Shown piece by piece: positions 52,667-62,770 of a DNA stretch of 64,000 nucleotides (the first letter of the stretch is position 1; each line of letters begins with the position of its first letter). The position numbers and the translations under genes were made by a program. The notes under the pieces were generated by a model. It saw nothing but the letters and a program-made list of their open reading frames with translations. It had not been told where the DNA came from and did no database searches. The DNA comes from Piezodorus guildinii (taxonomy: Eukaryota > Arthropoda > Insecta > Hemiptera > Pentatomidae), in the NCBI GenBank assembly GCA_023052935.1, contig CM041293.1, forward strand, positions 181,150,789 through 181,214,788, given 5' to 3'.

Positions 52667-54448
52667 ATGATTTCCAACCACCTCCAACACCCCAAACCTC
52701 TTTCGTCACTTTCCCCTCTCTTCTTCAAAGATCTTTCCTTAACCCGCTCATTCCTCAAATCAAACGACCAAATTATAGTAACCAAAGCCGACAAAGGTAA
52801 CGTAACAGTTATTATGGACAGAACTGAGTACGATGACAAAATAAATTCACTTCTATCAGACCTATCAACATATACATCCTCTACCCGTGACCCAACCCGT
52901 CCTCTCATGATAAAATTTAACCAACATATCAAAAATCTCTTCGATAATAAATTCATTAATCTATCTACATACAGAAACCTAATCTCTTATAATTCCTTAC
53001 CCCCACGTCTGTATGGCCTTCCGAAAATTCACAAACCAGGTAATCCACTCCGTCCCATTATTTCAAACATCAATGCACCTTCCTCCAAACTCAGTAAATT
53101 TCTTCTACCGTCACTAAAAATACTCAGCCGTACAAACTCCTACGACATTACAAACTCTCTTTACCTCCGACAACAATTATTATCACTTCAAATCCCCCCT
53201 AACTACATTTTAACATCTTTTGACGCCGAAAGCTTATTCACTAATATTCCCATTGACAAAGTTCTCCATTTAGTTAAAAAACACTGGACCATTATCGAAC
53301 CTCATACCACGCTAAATCTTTCTACTTACTTACAATCACTGGAACTTTGCTGCAAAACAGGATACCTCACTTTTAAGGGAAAATTTTACAATCAGGTCTC
53401 TGGACTAGCAATGGGAAACTGCCTAGCTCCGGATCTCTCTAATATTGTTCTCAATGACCTCCTGGATTTCATAACCAAAATTTATAAAAACGATATCTTT
53501 TTCATTAAGAAATATGTTGACGACCTCCTCCTAATAATAAACCCTGAAAAAATCCCAGATATCCTTAAATCCTTTAATTCCTACGATCCACGCCTCCGTT
53601 TTACAGTAGAAAAAGAAAACAACTCAACAATTCCCTTTCTAGACTTACTGATAATAAGAAATACGGACGGTTCTATTTCCACTGATTGGTACACAAAATC
53701 CACCTATTCCGGTAGACTCCTCAATTTCTTCTCCCAGCACCCATACCATCAAAAAATTAATGTTGCCCAAAATCTCGTCCACCGTTGCCTCTCCTTGTCT
53801 GATCCACAGTACCATTCTACCAATATCCAGCGCATTAAAAAGATCCTTACCCTAAACAGCTTCCCACTTAATATCATTAAAAAACTCATAAACTCATACA
53901 ACAACGTAAAAACGACCATTACTCCCCCTACAATACAAGACCAAAATTCACCCACAATATTTCAATATAGATCCCTACCGTATATTCCACACCTGTCTGA
54001 AAATATTAAAAAATCCTTTAAATCTTCCTTACCCTCCCTAAAGCTAGGATTAAAGACCCAGAACAAACTTTCCCACCTTTTCACTAATACTAAAGACCCG
54101 ATAAATCCTCTCTTCCGCTCAAATATTGTGTATAAAATACCTTGTTTAGATTGCGACGTGTCCTATGTGGGTGAAACAAAAAACTACTTAAAAACCCGCA
54201 TATCTCAACATAAATCCTCCATATCCTCTCGAAACCTTCTAGCCTCAAAACTCTCCGAACACTCCATAACTTTTAATCATTCATTTAACTTTCAAGATTG
54301 TTCCATTTTAGATTCTGTTCCCAACCATAAAAAAAGACTCATCGCTGAATCCGTCCACATCCATCTCCAATCTAATCCTGTCAATCATAAAACTGATAAA
54401 CAGTGCATCTCCTCCACCTACAGCCATATATTAAACTCTCTTAAGTAA
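52667..54448 (+). CDS. Penelope-like reverse transcriptase with GIY-YIG endonuclease (593 aa, 5'-truncated)
   Basis: Copies element RNA and cleaves target DNA. Visible parts, numbered from ATG 52667: the VTKADKGN N-terminal RT block (about 38-45), RLYGLPKIHK (114-123), motif A TSFDAESLF (Asp186), motif B GLAMGNCLAP (246-255), catalytic YVDD (283-286), then a GIY-YIG domain with VYKIPC (488-493), YVGETKN (500-506), Arg511 and Glu561. The frame is open and continues upstream of the ATG into the terminal repeat (KITDEDKEISRLRISK), so the natural N-terminus has been lost. Intact family members are larger, about 750-850 aa. Catalytic residues are intact. Confidence 0.9.
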   Translation: MISNHLQHPKPLSSLSPLFFKDLSLTRSFLKSNDQIIVTKADKGNVTVIMDRTEYDDKINSLLSDLSTYTSSTRDPTRPLMIKFNQHIKNLFDNKFINLSTYRNLISYNSLPPRLYGLPKIHKPGNPLRPIISNINAPSSKLSKFLLPSLKILSRTNSYDITNSLYLRQQLLSLQIPPNYILTSFDAESLFTNIPIDKVLHLVKKHWTIIEPHTTLNLSTYLQSLELCCKTGYLTFKGKFYNQVSGLAMGNCLAPDLSNIVLNDLLDFITKIYKNDIFFIKKYVDDLLLIINPEKIPDILKSFNSYDPRLRFTVEKENNSTIPFLDLLIIRNTDGSISTDWYTKSTYSGRLLNFFSQHPYHQKINVAQNLVHRCLSLSDPQYHSTNIQRIKKILTLNSFPLNIIKKLINSYNNVKTTITPPTIQDQNSPTIFQYRSLPYIPHLSENIKKSFKSSLPSLKLGLKTQNKLSHLFTNTKDPINPLFRSNIVYKIPCLDCDVSYVGETKNYLKTRISQHKSSISSRNLLASKLSEHSITFNHSFNFQDCSILDSVPNHKKRLIAESVHIHLQSNPVNHKTDKQCISSTYSHILNSLK

Positions 54449-55314
54449 TACAGCTTCCCATGTCCATCCCACTGCATACCTTTTGTTTATTTATTGGTTT
54501 ATTTTTTACTTATTTATGTATACATTTATTTTATATATGTATCTATTTCATTTGTTTCTGCACTTAATAAATTCTTAATGGTTTTACAATTCAATTTATT
54601 CCTATTTGTAATTATTTTACTATTTTGTATCAACTATATGATCTGTCAATGATTGTTACTTATTATTATTTTTTGTCATAATATTTTCACTTGGTTAATT
54701 TTAATGTCTTAATATATGTACAATAATCATTAAAACGTTGGTTGGGAGGTAGTCAGTTTTACTATATATAGTTTATACATTATTATTCTTACTATTGTAT
54801 TATATTGTTTTTACTTCAACAATCTTGTTAAAACATCTTCTAATACCGTTATGATGTTATTAATATTGTAGGTTTAATCTGAACACTTCCTTTTATGTTA
54901 ATATTACAATTTTACTCATTGTTGTCAGATCCCGTCTAGAAATATGGTACGTATTTTCCATTTTACCCAACCTTTTGTACGTACTTTCCTATCTACCTGC
55001 CTATATTCCTTATAACCAAATTGAACCTAGTTTCCACTCACCTACCAGACGGTACGTATCTCCACTGTACTCCATTTTGTTAATGGTTTTTATTTCATGT
55101 AATTTTTTCTTATATATTTGTACATTATCTTTAGTCATTATCTGGTCTGTATAGCTCTCATTAGTATACCTTTATCATTGTAATTTAATTAATTGATTTC
55201 TTTACACATCTATTTTCTTTTATGTTATAATATTGACATTCTCTAGTGAAATTGTTAAATTTTTTTAAAATAGTATTTGTAATCTTATTTTAAATGTATC
55301 CTTTTTGTATCTTT
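54449..55314 (+). other. 3' untranslated region of the Penelope-like element
   Basis: AT-rich, no ORF. Short phrases such as GGTACGTATCTCCACT and CCATTTTACC (54950-55075) recur in the palindrome at 55457-55886. Confidence 0.6.
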
Positions 55315-55358
55315 TTAGCCCTGATGATGACCCACAATGGGGGTCGAAACGTTGGCAA
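55315..55358 (+). ncRNA. Hammerhead-like core in the Penelope 3' terminal repeat
   Basis: CTGATGA (55321-55327), GACCC paired with GGGTC (55329-55333 with 55341-55345), GAAAC (55346-55350) and a GCC...GGC closing pair (55318-55320, 55354-55356). The best-preserved core in the window. Confidence 0.5.
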
Positions 55359-55456
55359 ACAATAAAATAGTTGAAACTATTCAATTGTTTCATTTAATGA
55401 CCGCCACCCGGACTAATTCCTTCAGTAATTCTCAACGGTCAACTAATTATATCCAC

Positions 55457-55886
55457 AAAAAATAAAAATGTTCACTAAACAAAATTTACACAGGTATCAA
55501 TAATTTACATGAAATATGAAATATAAAAATATGAAGTAGAGTGGAGATACGTACCGCATGGTGGGAGAATGGAAACTAGTTACTGTTTGGTAGATGGGGG
55601 GTAGGTAGGATAGAAAATACGTAGGAAAAGGTATAATGGAAAATACGTACTGATTTCCGTTGAGAATTACTGGAAGGAATTAGTCCGGGTGGAAAATCAG
55701 TACGTATTTTCCATTCTACCTTTTCCTACGTATTTTCCATCCTACCTACCCCCATCTACCAAACAGTACCTAGTTTCCATTCTCCCACCATGCGGTACGT
55801 ATCTCCACTCTACTTCATATTTTTATATTTCATGTAAATTATTGATACCTGTGTAAATTTTGTTTAGTGAACATTTTTATTTTTTC
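55457..55886. repeat. ~200-bp-arm palindrome inside the Penelope-like element
   Basis: Arm 55457-55656 and its inverted copy 55693-55886 surround a 36-bp centre, CCGTTGAGAATTACTGG followed by AAGGAATTAGTCCGGGTGG. Arm differences are few (for example ACTAGTTACTG versus the reverse of CAGTACCTAGT). Confidence 0.85.
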
Positions 55887-56057
55887 TGTATAACACTTTC
55901 ATTATTGTAATATGGTCATTGTATTTTAATTAAGTTTTTTTTTTTTTTTTACATATACAGTTCTTCTGTTATTTTTTAATACCTACGTTCTCTAGCTAAA
56001 TAGGTTATATAATATTGTATGTAATGTCATTGAAATTATATTCTTTTGTATCTTTTT

Positions 56058-56098
56058 AGCCCTGATGATGACCCACAAAGGGGATCGAAACGTTGGCA
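56058..56098 (+). ncRNA. Hammerhead-like core, distal Penelope repeat
   Basis: CTGATGA (56062-56068), an imperfect GACCC...GGGATC helix and GAAAC (56087-56091), followed by GTTGGC. Confidence 0.45.
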
Positions 56099-56486
56099 TA
56101 AAATAAATAAAATAGTTGAAACTATTTAGTTGTTTCATTTAATGACCGCCACCCGGACTAATTCCTTCCATTTATTTAGTTTCGTTGGAAACATAATTAG
56201 TCACTTTAAGTACATTACCTTTTACAACTCAGTGTATCAGATATTATGTTTTCTAAAATCCTTAGCTTTCTAACAGTGTTTTATACATCTATTTTGCTGT
56301 TCAAGAACCATAAAATTACGTTTAAAGTTATGTTTACTCTCTTCTCCTTAAGTTGGCTATCAAAGTTAATCAACTGTCAAATTTAGCTGGTTTTGATCAA
56401 TCGTATTAAGATGATATGAGCTATTCTTCTGAATCAATAAAATTAAAGGTACTTTAGAGGAAAAAATCACAAAAATTCGTCATTAC

Positions 56487-57297
56487 TCCTAGTATCCTCT
56501 CTTATCTTCCCCCACTTCGATTATGGCTGCCTGGTGTTTGGAGGACTGTCAGAGACGCTTGAGATGAGGCTGAAGAGACTGATGAACTGTTTCATTAGAT
56601 TCAACTTCGGAATTCCCAGGCGCTCTCATGTCTCCACCTGGTATGCAGAGTTGAAGTGGCTTTACCCAAAGTTCCGACGGCAATACTTCTTAGGAACTTA
56701 CCTTTACCAACCCTTCAGAACCAAAAAACCCATCTATATCTACAATATGTTCACCCCCCTATCCTCTGTCCACTCTATCAACACAAGATCCCAGCCCTCA
56801 AACTAGCTCATTTCATCCGACAGAACTGCTTCCTTTAAGAGATCCTTTGTCATACGTGCATCTTCATTTTGGAATTCCTTACCCATGTCGATTCGTACAT
56901 GCCAATCCTTAGCCTCCTTCAAACATCACCTATTTATCCATCTCCTCGAACATCAATCTTTCGTGCCTTTATAAACTTAATCGTTTGGCCTTTTTATTTT
57001 TATCTTAATTTTCACTATATTTTGTTTTAATATCTGTATTTCTTTGAGGTAATATGACCTTGTATATGTATATATATGTGTTTGTGAATGTGTGTATAAA
57101 TATCTAGGTATATAAATGAATGTGTGTGTGTATATATGGGTGTATGTCTATGTGTGTGCATGCATGTATAAACTATATGCTATATAATTTGATACCCTGT
57201 TGTTAAAATTTATATAGCCAGAATTTAAATATTTTATTGTACATTTATATTATTCTTAGGGGACTAGCTGTCCCAGAATAAAATTTCTTTTCATTTC
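56487..57297 (+). mobile_element. CR1/L2-group LINE 3' end
   Basis: The coding remnant (56510-56806 and other frames) shows the C-terminal RT landmarks FDYGCLVFGG, LKRLMNCFIRF, AELKWLYPKFRRQY. It is followed by a 3' untranslated region with (TG)n-rich stretches at 57060-57170 and the ending TTCTTAGGGGACTAGCTGTCCCAGAATAAAAT. It is inserted into Rep-A. A reversed scrap of the same tail lies at 36716-36775. Confidence 0.75.
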
Positions 57298-57540
57298 ATT
57301 TAAGCCCTGTTAGACTACTTCACTTAGAATGGAACTTGAATCATATTAAAGCGCATTCAATCCCACATCGATATAGTGAGTTTAATAAATATCCTTTGAA
57401 CATTTTTCGAGAAACTCGTAAAAACGTGCAAATTGCATAGCATGGAGTTTCACTTTTGGTCGGACGATTTTACTGAAAAAGTTGCTGTAACATCTCGAGT
57501 GTATAGTTTTCTTAATACAAATTTTCGTTTCTACGCGGTA

Positions 57541-57944
57541 CTTAGTGGTCTACATCTATATTACGGTTTTTTTCTTACAAAACACAAACATTTCATATAT
57601 TTTTGCTCTCTTCTCCTTTAGTTCCAACTACCGAATTCGTTCAACTTATCTATTTATCCGTATTTTATCAATAATAAAAATATGATATGGTTACGGTTTT
57701 CCTCATTACAGTAACCCTGCAATGGGTGCATTTATTTATACGCGTACCATCTTCAACCATATGATATGGTTCTTTTTATAAAATCTATTATTTTTAAGGT
57801 ATTTTACCAAACCTTGTCTGGCTATTTCATTTATAATTGAACTTATATAATATTAAAGCTCATTCAATTTTACATCGACATAGTGAGTTTAATCAAAATC
57901 ATTAGAACCTTTATCGTGCTAAAGTTACTACACATTTGTGCCAT
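57541..57944 (+). repeat. Rep-A internal fragment
   Basis: A second Rep-A internal segment in tandem with the preceding copy (TTTTGCTCTCTTCTCCTTTAG, CGAATTCGTTCAACTTA, ACATCGACATAGTGAGTTTAATC). An apparent local duplication of GATATGGTT lies at 57680 and 57765. Confidence 0.6.
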
Positions 57945-59025
57945 CATCATCAATCCGGCGCTATAATTCGGTGACGAGTCCTGGCCTCCTCCACCAGCCC
58001 TCTCCAGTTATTTATATTTTGTGCAGCCGTCATCCAGCTCCTCACTCCCAGGATATCCATTGCATCTGCTGTCACACCATCCGTCCTTCTAAGTTTCGGT
58101 CTTCCTCTTCTTCTGATGCTTTGGAGAGGTTCAGTCAAAATGGCCTTAGGGATCGCTTCATCCTCCATTCTAGCCACGTGACCAGTCCATCGCAGTCTGC
58201 CAAGCTTCAAGGTCATAACGACATCATTGTCCTTAAAACCTGTATAGAGTTCATTATTGGCCCGCCTTCTCCAATGTCCATTGAGATGAACTTCTCCGAA
58301 AATTCGTCGAAGTATTTTTCTCTCAAAGACTTGTAGGTCCTGTTCAGTTCTTTTACTAATGTACCCATGTTTCTGATCCATACAACAGAAATAGGTGAAC
58401 CAACGTCTTATATAGATGGAGCTTAATCGGCCTGTCTAGGAGCCGGGAGGTAAACTCTCTTCGGAGGCCAAAGTAGCTGCTGTTTGCCATCAAAATTCTT
58501 CTTTTCACCTCAACGTCTGGTTTATTATCTTGCGTTACAAGAGAACCCAGATAAGTGAACTAGGCCACTTTTTCAAAGTTAAAGGGGCCAACATTGATGG
58601 TCTCACCGGGTCGGGGTTCTTCTCATATTGCCATGTACTTGGTTTTCTCCGCGTTTACCTCCAGTCCAAGCATTCTGGCAGCCTCCATTAGGGTCAAAAA
58701 TCCTTCTTTGACAGACTGCAACGACCGTCCTATGATGTCAACGTCATCAGCTGGATCATATTATTGTAAACGGTCCTGTTTGTTTGAGGCAAGCGTCCCT
58801 TACAGCCTTCTCAAATGTCGAATTAAACAATACGCATGCTAACGCATCGCCTTGGCGGAGCCCTTTTCTTGACAACTCTTCCGTTCGATGCCCATCTACC
58901 TGAACTGTACACCTCACATCCCTCGTGGTCATCTTTATCAGCCGTATCAGTTTATCGGGGATATTGAATCCTTCCAGAGCCTTGTACAGTTTTTCATGAT
59001 TAATGCTGTCCTAAGCATGAAATCG
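57945..59025 (-). mobile_element. RTE-like LINE fragment (second family), minus strand
   Basis: Read in reverse: LYKALEGFNIPDKLIRLI, then GLRQGDALACVLFN, a PADDVDIIG catalytic box remnant, and the open C-terminal ORF 57950-58381 with FERKILRRIFG, LGRLRWTGHVARMED and RRRGRPKLRR. The 3' tail is a (GAT)n-like repeat at 57938-57950. Frame breaks mark it as dead. Confidence 0.82.
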
Positions 59026-59136
59026 ACTTTTATACCGCACACAAAATTATTTCCGGTAAAATCTGGAATTAGATAATTATTGCGATCGCGATACTTTCCG
59101 TTTCTTTATATTTCATTTATAGGTAAGTAAAAGTAA
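59026..59136 (+). repeat. Rep-A end fragment
   Basis: CACACAAAATTATTTCCGG, GCGATCGCGATACTTTCC and GGTAAGTAAAAGTAAG: the 3' end of the Rep-A copy that the RTE-like LINE interrupted. Confidence 0.65.
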
Positions 59137-59970
59137 GAAATTGAAAATATGAATATTTTTTAAAATATTTATGTACATATATCACATAAGGATCAAACTG
59201 CCGAGACAAATACGACACCTCTGTCACCGCAGACAATAGCGATCCTCGAGATGTCGGACAACACCATCAGCGGGGATAAGGAAGGGGTGGAGGAAGGTGG
59301 GGGAGGATATTCAATAAGGCGGGGGCCTCGGCGATCCGTCTCCTGGTGGTGGAAGGGAGGGTGGAAGGAGGGGGAGAAGGACATGCTGTCACTCCCCGGA
59401 GTCCTTCCGATTCATCACAGGACCTCTCTCCTTGGAGGTGTCCTTCCGTCCTGTCGGCCAAACTCGGACAATACACCTAATGTCTCCTGATATCCTGATG
59501 GATCATACTGCCTTGTCTTGCAGGAGTGCCCTCATATGTAACACTATTATTATTATCTTATACCATCAGAAAGAAAACTTTGTCATTTTCGAAATATTGT
59601 TTTTATCTACTGAGAATAAATACAGCCACAACGCACAACTTTCACTTACCTATATTGCTAAGATCTTCAAGAGCTTTGAAATAAATTTAGAGATGAAAAA
59701 AATAATACATAAATTAAAATGATCAAGTTTCGATTGAAATTTATTTATTTATTTTTTTTTTCTTAGCTTCTTATTTTCTATTCTAAGCTCCTGCAATGCT
59801 GGTAAGTTCTCTTTTTTCTGCAATCGTGAAACAAGTTTTTCATTAACTAATCTGTTATATTATTATCTGCAACAATCACTTCCAACGAGAAGATCTCATA
59901 TGTGCCTCACGAACTTTTTTAAAATAAGACCAAATATTACTTTATTAGATACTGCAAAATATTATGACCC
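59137..59970. other. No supported gene; GC-rich stretch
   Basis: 59190-59530 is GC-rich and purine-skewed with overlapping ORFs on both strands (59251-59490, 59267-59476), no recognised family. A Rep-A 5' end scrap lies at 59635-59660 (CGCACAACTTTCACTTACC). Confidence 0.3.
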
Positions 59971-59974
59971 AACG

Positions 59975-60712
59975 CTGAAGACACGGAAACCATACAGCTA
60001 AATACAAGTGTGTTAATAAAAACCGGTAAAGAAATAGGACTCGAATTAAATACCGATAAGACGAAATATATGATTAGTAGCAGAAACAGCGGCGATCTTA
60101 GTGATATGGATATATCAGGGCATGCTTTTGAACACGTAGAGAAATTCAAGTACTTAGGTTCAATGATAACAAGAAAAAATGAAATACAAAAAGAGATAAA
60201 GTCTCCGTTAAAGGTGGGAAATGCGTTTTATTATTCACTACAGACTAAAAACTTAAAGGTTAGAATTTATAAAACTATTATTCTTCCGAAGGTTCTTTAC
60301 GGATGTGAAACGTGGCCGCTTACTTTGAAGGATGAACAGCGGCTTAAGGTTTTCGAAAATAAGGTACTGGGTAAAATATTTGGTTCGGAGAGAGATGAAG
60401 CCACTGGGGAGTTTAGAAGGTTGCACAACGCTGAATTGCAGAACTTGTATCCTGTGAATATAATTGAGTTAATAACATCGCGGAGACTCAAATGGGCGCG
60501 TAAAGTGGTTGGGCAAGTTGAAGACAAGAAAGTTAATACTCGCTGAACCGACTAGTAGGAGCCCGAAAGGCAGGCAGAAGCGTCGATGGGAGGATTGCGT
60601 TAAGGCTGATCTCGGGGGCTTGGGCTTGAACGGCGAACATTGGACGAGTCTGTGCAGGCGAAGTTTCGTGGTATCGGCATCGAACCTTCGGGTTCGGTAA
60701 GCCAATTATTAT
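59975..60712 (+). mobile_element. RTE-like LINE, 5'-truncated
   Basis: It starts just after the YADD region (CTGAAGACACGGAAACC) and runs to the hairpin (60681-60696) and (ATT)n tail. It has an internal deletion near 60240 (YYS followed directly by LQTKNLKVRIYKT) and a frameshift near 60530, leaving 178 and 63 codon pieces. Confidence 0.88.
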
Positions 60713-60714
60713 TA

Positions 60715-60914
60715 TTAGTTAATACATCAAGTAAATTAGCTGATAATATATATATAGATAATATACATGAAAAGACATGAGGAGAATATGCCCATTAGCA
60801 GCACTCCACTAGGCAATATAAACTAGAAGGTCTCGAGGCCATCTTCTTTTCTGACGCCTCGTAGCATTGTCAGGAATGGAAGAGGAAGCAAGGATTGAAA
60901 CTAGTGGGTTAAAG

Positions 60915-60946
<32 letters not shown>

Positions 60947-61455
60947 TTTTATTAAGAGATAATACATTCTGCCACTTTCTGAGGCTATGAGTATTACAGA
61001 TAGAAATAATCTTTCATCCTATATTTACATAGTAAATAAAATTAAAATTAAATTAAAAAAAAAAAGGTTAAACAAAGAAAAAAAATACATATACACAAAA
61101 TTAAATACATATTTATAAAGAAAATAACAATAACAACCTTGACCACATTTATACCTATTTACAATATTTACGAACTGCCCCAAGGATCACCGAATCAAAC
61201 CTCGAGATCCACTAGTAGATGTCGAGGCACAATGCCAGAAGATCCCAGCGCCTCTCATTCCGCCGCGTCACTGGTCATGTGAGCCAGTGGAGACACGAGC
61301 GAAGTCGCTACAGACAATCAGGGCATAAGTGGAGAATCCAGACATAGCCGGCACTCCAATGACATATTTACAAGAGATCTCTGAAGTGGGTTAAAGTGCT
61401 AGTGGAGTTTGTCACGGAAGGATTGATCCCTCGTACGGGCCAAATCATTAAAATA
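60715..61455 (-). mobile_element. Jockey-clade LINE 3'-end fragment, split by a poly(T)-flanked insertion
   Basis: Reversed jockey C-terminus and 3' untranslated region: GAAGGTCTCGAGGCCATCTTC (the PRDLL region) at 60828, resuming at 61398 (GCTAGTGGAGTTTGTCACGG) after an insert. Confidence 0.8.
60916..61384 (-). mobile_element. SINE or truncated LINE insertion, 13-bp target duplication
   Basis: It is flanked by AGTGGGTTAAAGT (60903-60915, 61385-61397) and starts with about 26 T, the reverse of a poly(A) tail. The far end is GC-richer (GACGTAGCGACTTCGCTCG-like in reverse). No coding motif seen, so SINE versus 5'-truncated LINE is undecided. Confidence 0.75.
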
Positions 61456-61489
61456 TTTAAGTTTTATATTGGTAATAACCTTAAAAATG

Positions 61490-61625
61490 TAAATAACCTC
61501 GTCAAAACAGTACTTTTAATAAGGTGTCTTAAAAACTGTGCTCAGATTAAAATTCATTTTTAGGGGTTAGGAATACAGTTTTTAAAAAAAAAACCTTATT
61601 AAAAGTATTGGTTTGAAGTGATTAT
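61490..61625. repeat. Long hairpin
   Basis: ACAGTACTTTTAATAAGG and TTAAAAACTGT pair with ACAGTTTTTAAAA and CCTTATTAAAAGTATTG, giving arms of about 35 bp around a ~50-bp loop. It may be a MITE remnant. Confidence 0.6.
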
Positions 61626-61914
61626 TTATATTTTTAGGGTTTTATCCAAGCATAAGTTATTTGAGTGGCTTTTTTTTTTTAATTATTCCTCCTTAAAATA
61701 GGATAATATTGCTACCAAACATATTTTTATATTTTCACTAGAACCAGAGATATTAAATAAAATGAGATTTTCGCGCACTAACTTTCCGATGTTTTTGTCC
61801 GATTTTTACGCGACTCCTGAGAAGCGTTGGCCTCTAATATTTTTCAGATTGTGATGGCTTAATGTTTAGTTTTCCTTATAAAATTGTATCACAATCGGTA
61901 TGACACATTTGGGA

Positions 61915-62515
61915 TTCGATACCTAGGATACCACCTTGACAAACGTTTAACTTGGAATCCCCATACAAAACATAAACGACAAGAAACTGCCTGACGTTTT
62001 CGACTACTTCAACACTTACTGGACAAACACTCCAATCTTCCACTTAATTACAAAAGACTCATTTCTATGACCATCACAAGACCAATATGGACTTACGAAG
62101 TAGAGCTATGGGGCTCTACTTAACCATCGAATTCCTCTCGTATCCAATCCCTACAATCCAAAATCCTTCGGAAAATCCTCAATGCTCCTTATTTTGTCAC
62201 AAACACACTCATTCATAAAGACCTTAATATTCCATATGTTGCTGACTTAGCCCAAACCAGGTACCATTCCTTCTATGAAAAACTCCATTCCTACTACAAT
62301 CCATTAGTTTCAACCCTTGCTTCCTCTTCAATCCCTGATGATCCTCCGAGGTGTCTGAAAAGAAGATGGCCACGGGACCTTCTAGTTTAGAATGTTTTTA
62401 GAGTGCTGCCACTGGGTAGTGTCTCTACATGTATTTCATGACAGTTTTATAAATTACCATCACCTTTACTCGATGTATTTTTATTTAATACAGTTGTAAA
62501 TATCAATAGATATGT
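61915..62515 (+). mobile_element. Jockey-clade LINE 3' fragment
   Basis: It starts at IRYLGYHLDKRLTWNPHT, passes IWTYEVELWGST and FVTNTLIHKDLN, to RRWPRDLLV and the 3' untranslated region. Stops at 61992 and 62120 are visible. It is followed directly by a Rep-A scrap. Confidence 0.82.
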
Positions 62516-62519
62516 TTAA

Positions 62520-62605
62520 AAAATCAGCATTTAAGCCCTGTTAAACTATTTCGATCAGAATGCAACCTACATGATACTGAAGCCTGCTAAATTTTACATA
62601 GATAT
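62520..62605 (+). repeat. Rep-A internal scrap
   Basis: ATCAGCATTTAAGCCCTGTTAAACTATTTCGATCAG and ACATGATACTGAAGCC match the central Rep-A block. Confidence 0.65.
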
Positions 62606-62770
62606 TAGGGGTACTCACGACGTTTGCTATAGCAAGCTTTTTGTGCTATTTTGCTAAACCCGTCGAGTTTCTACAACTTCTTTTCTAGGGGTACTCACTA
62701 CGTTTGCTATTGCGATTTTTTGTAGCATGAAAGCCAAGTTCCATCGTTCACGATAACCCTATTATAAGAC
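62606..62770. repeat. Direct repeat of GGGGTACTCAC motif
   Basis: GGGGTACTCACGACGTTTGCTAT (62608) and GGGGTACTCACTACGTTTGCTAT (62688) recur 80 bp apart, each with a GCTATAGCAAGC-like palindrome nearby. GGGGTACTCAC-type ends resemble terminal repeats of some insect Harbinger-group elements, but no matching inverted end was found. Confidence 0.45.

Larger units (their letters stand above)
52230..56170 (+). mobile_element. Penelope-like element with inverted terminal repeats, 17-bp target duplication
   Basis: It is flanked by a perfect TTTATTTAGTTTCGTTG (52213-52229, 56171-56187). It has an RT/GIY-YIG ORF and several copies of the pseudo-LTR sequence in both orientations: an inverted segment at 52230-52553, a direct start at 52554 (CTGAAGGAATTAGTCCGGG), an inverted end at 55370-55426, and further arrays to 56170. 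The phrase GGAATTAGTCCGGGTGG recurs at 52273, 52557, 55676 and, reversed, at about 55410 and 56155. Complex head/tail pseudo-LTR arrangements are characteristic of this class. Confidence 0.9.
52105..57540 (+). repeat. Rep-A copy split by a Penelope-like element and a CR1-type LINE
   Basis: Three pieces: 52105-52229 (GGGCAACACACAACTTTCACTTACC start), 56171-56486 (TTTATTTAGTTTCG resumed, through AATTAAAGGTACTTTAGAGG) and 57298-57540 (AAGCCCTGTTAGAC onward to the CTCGAGTGTATAG block). Their order follows the uninterrupted copy at 6415-7312. Confidence 0.7.

Noticed and set aside
57060..57175. CRISPR-like or satellite array
   Set aside because: Irregular TG/TA microsatellite within a LINE 3' region; no regular spacers.
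59251..59490. GC-rich ORFs on both strands as genes
   Set aside because: Overlapping frames in a Gly/Pro-biased stretch are typical of composition-driven ORFs.
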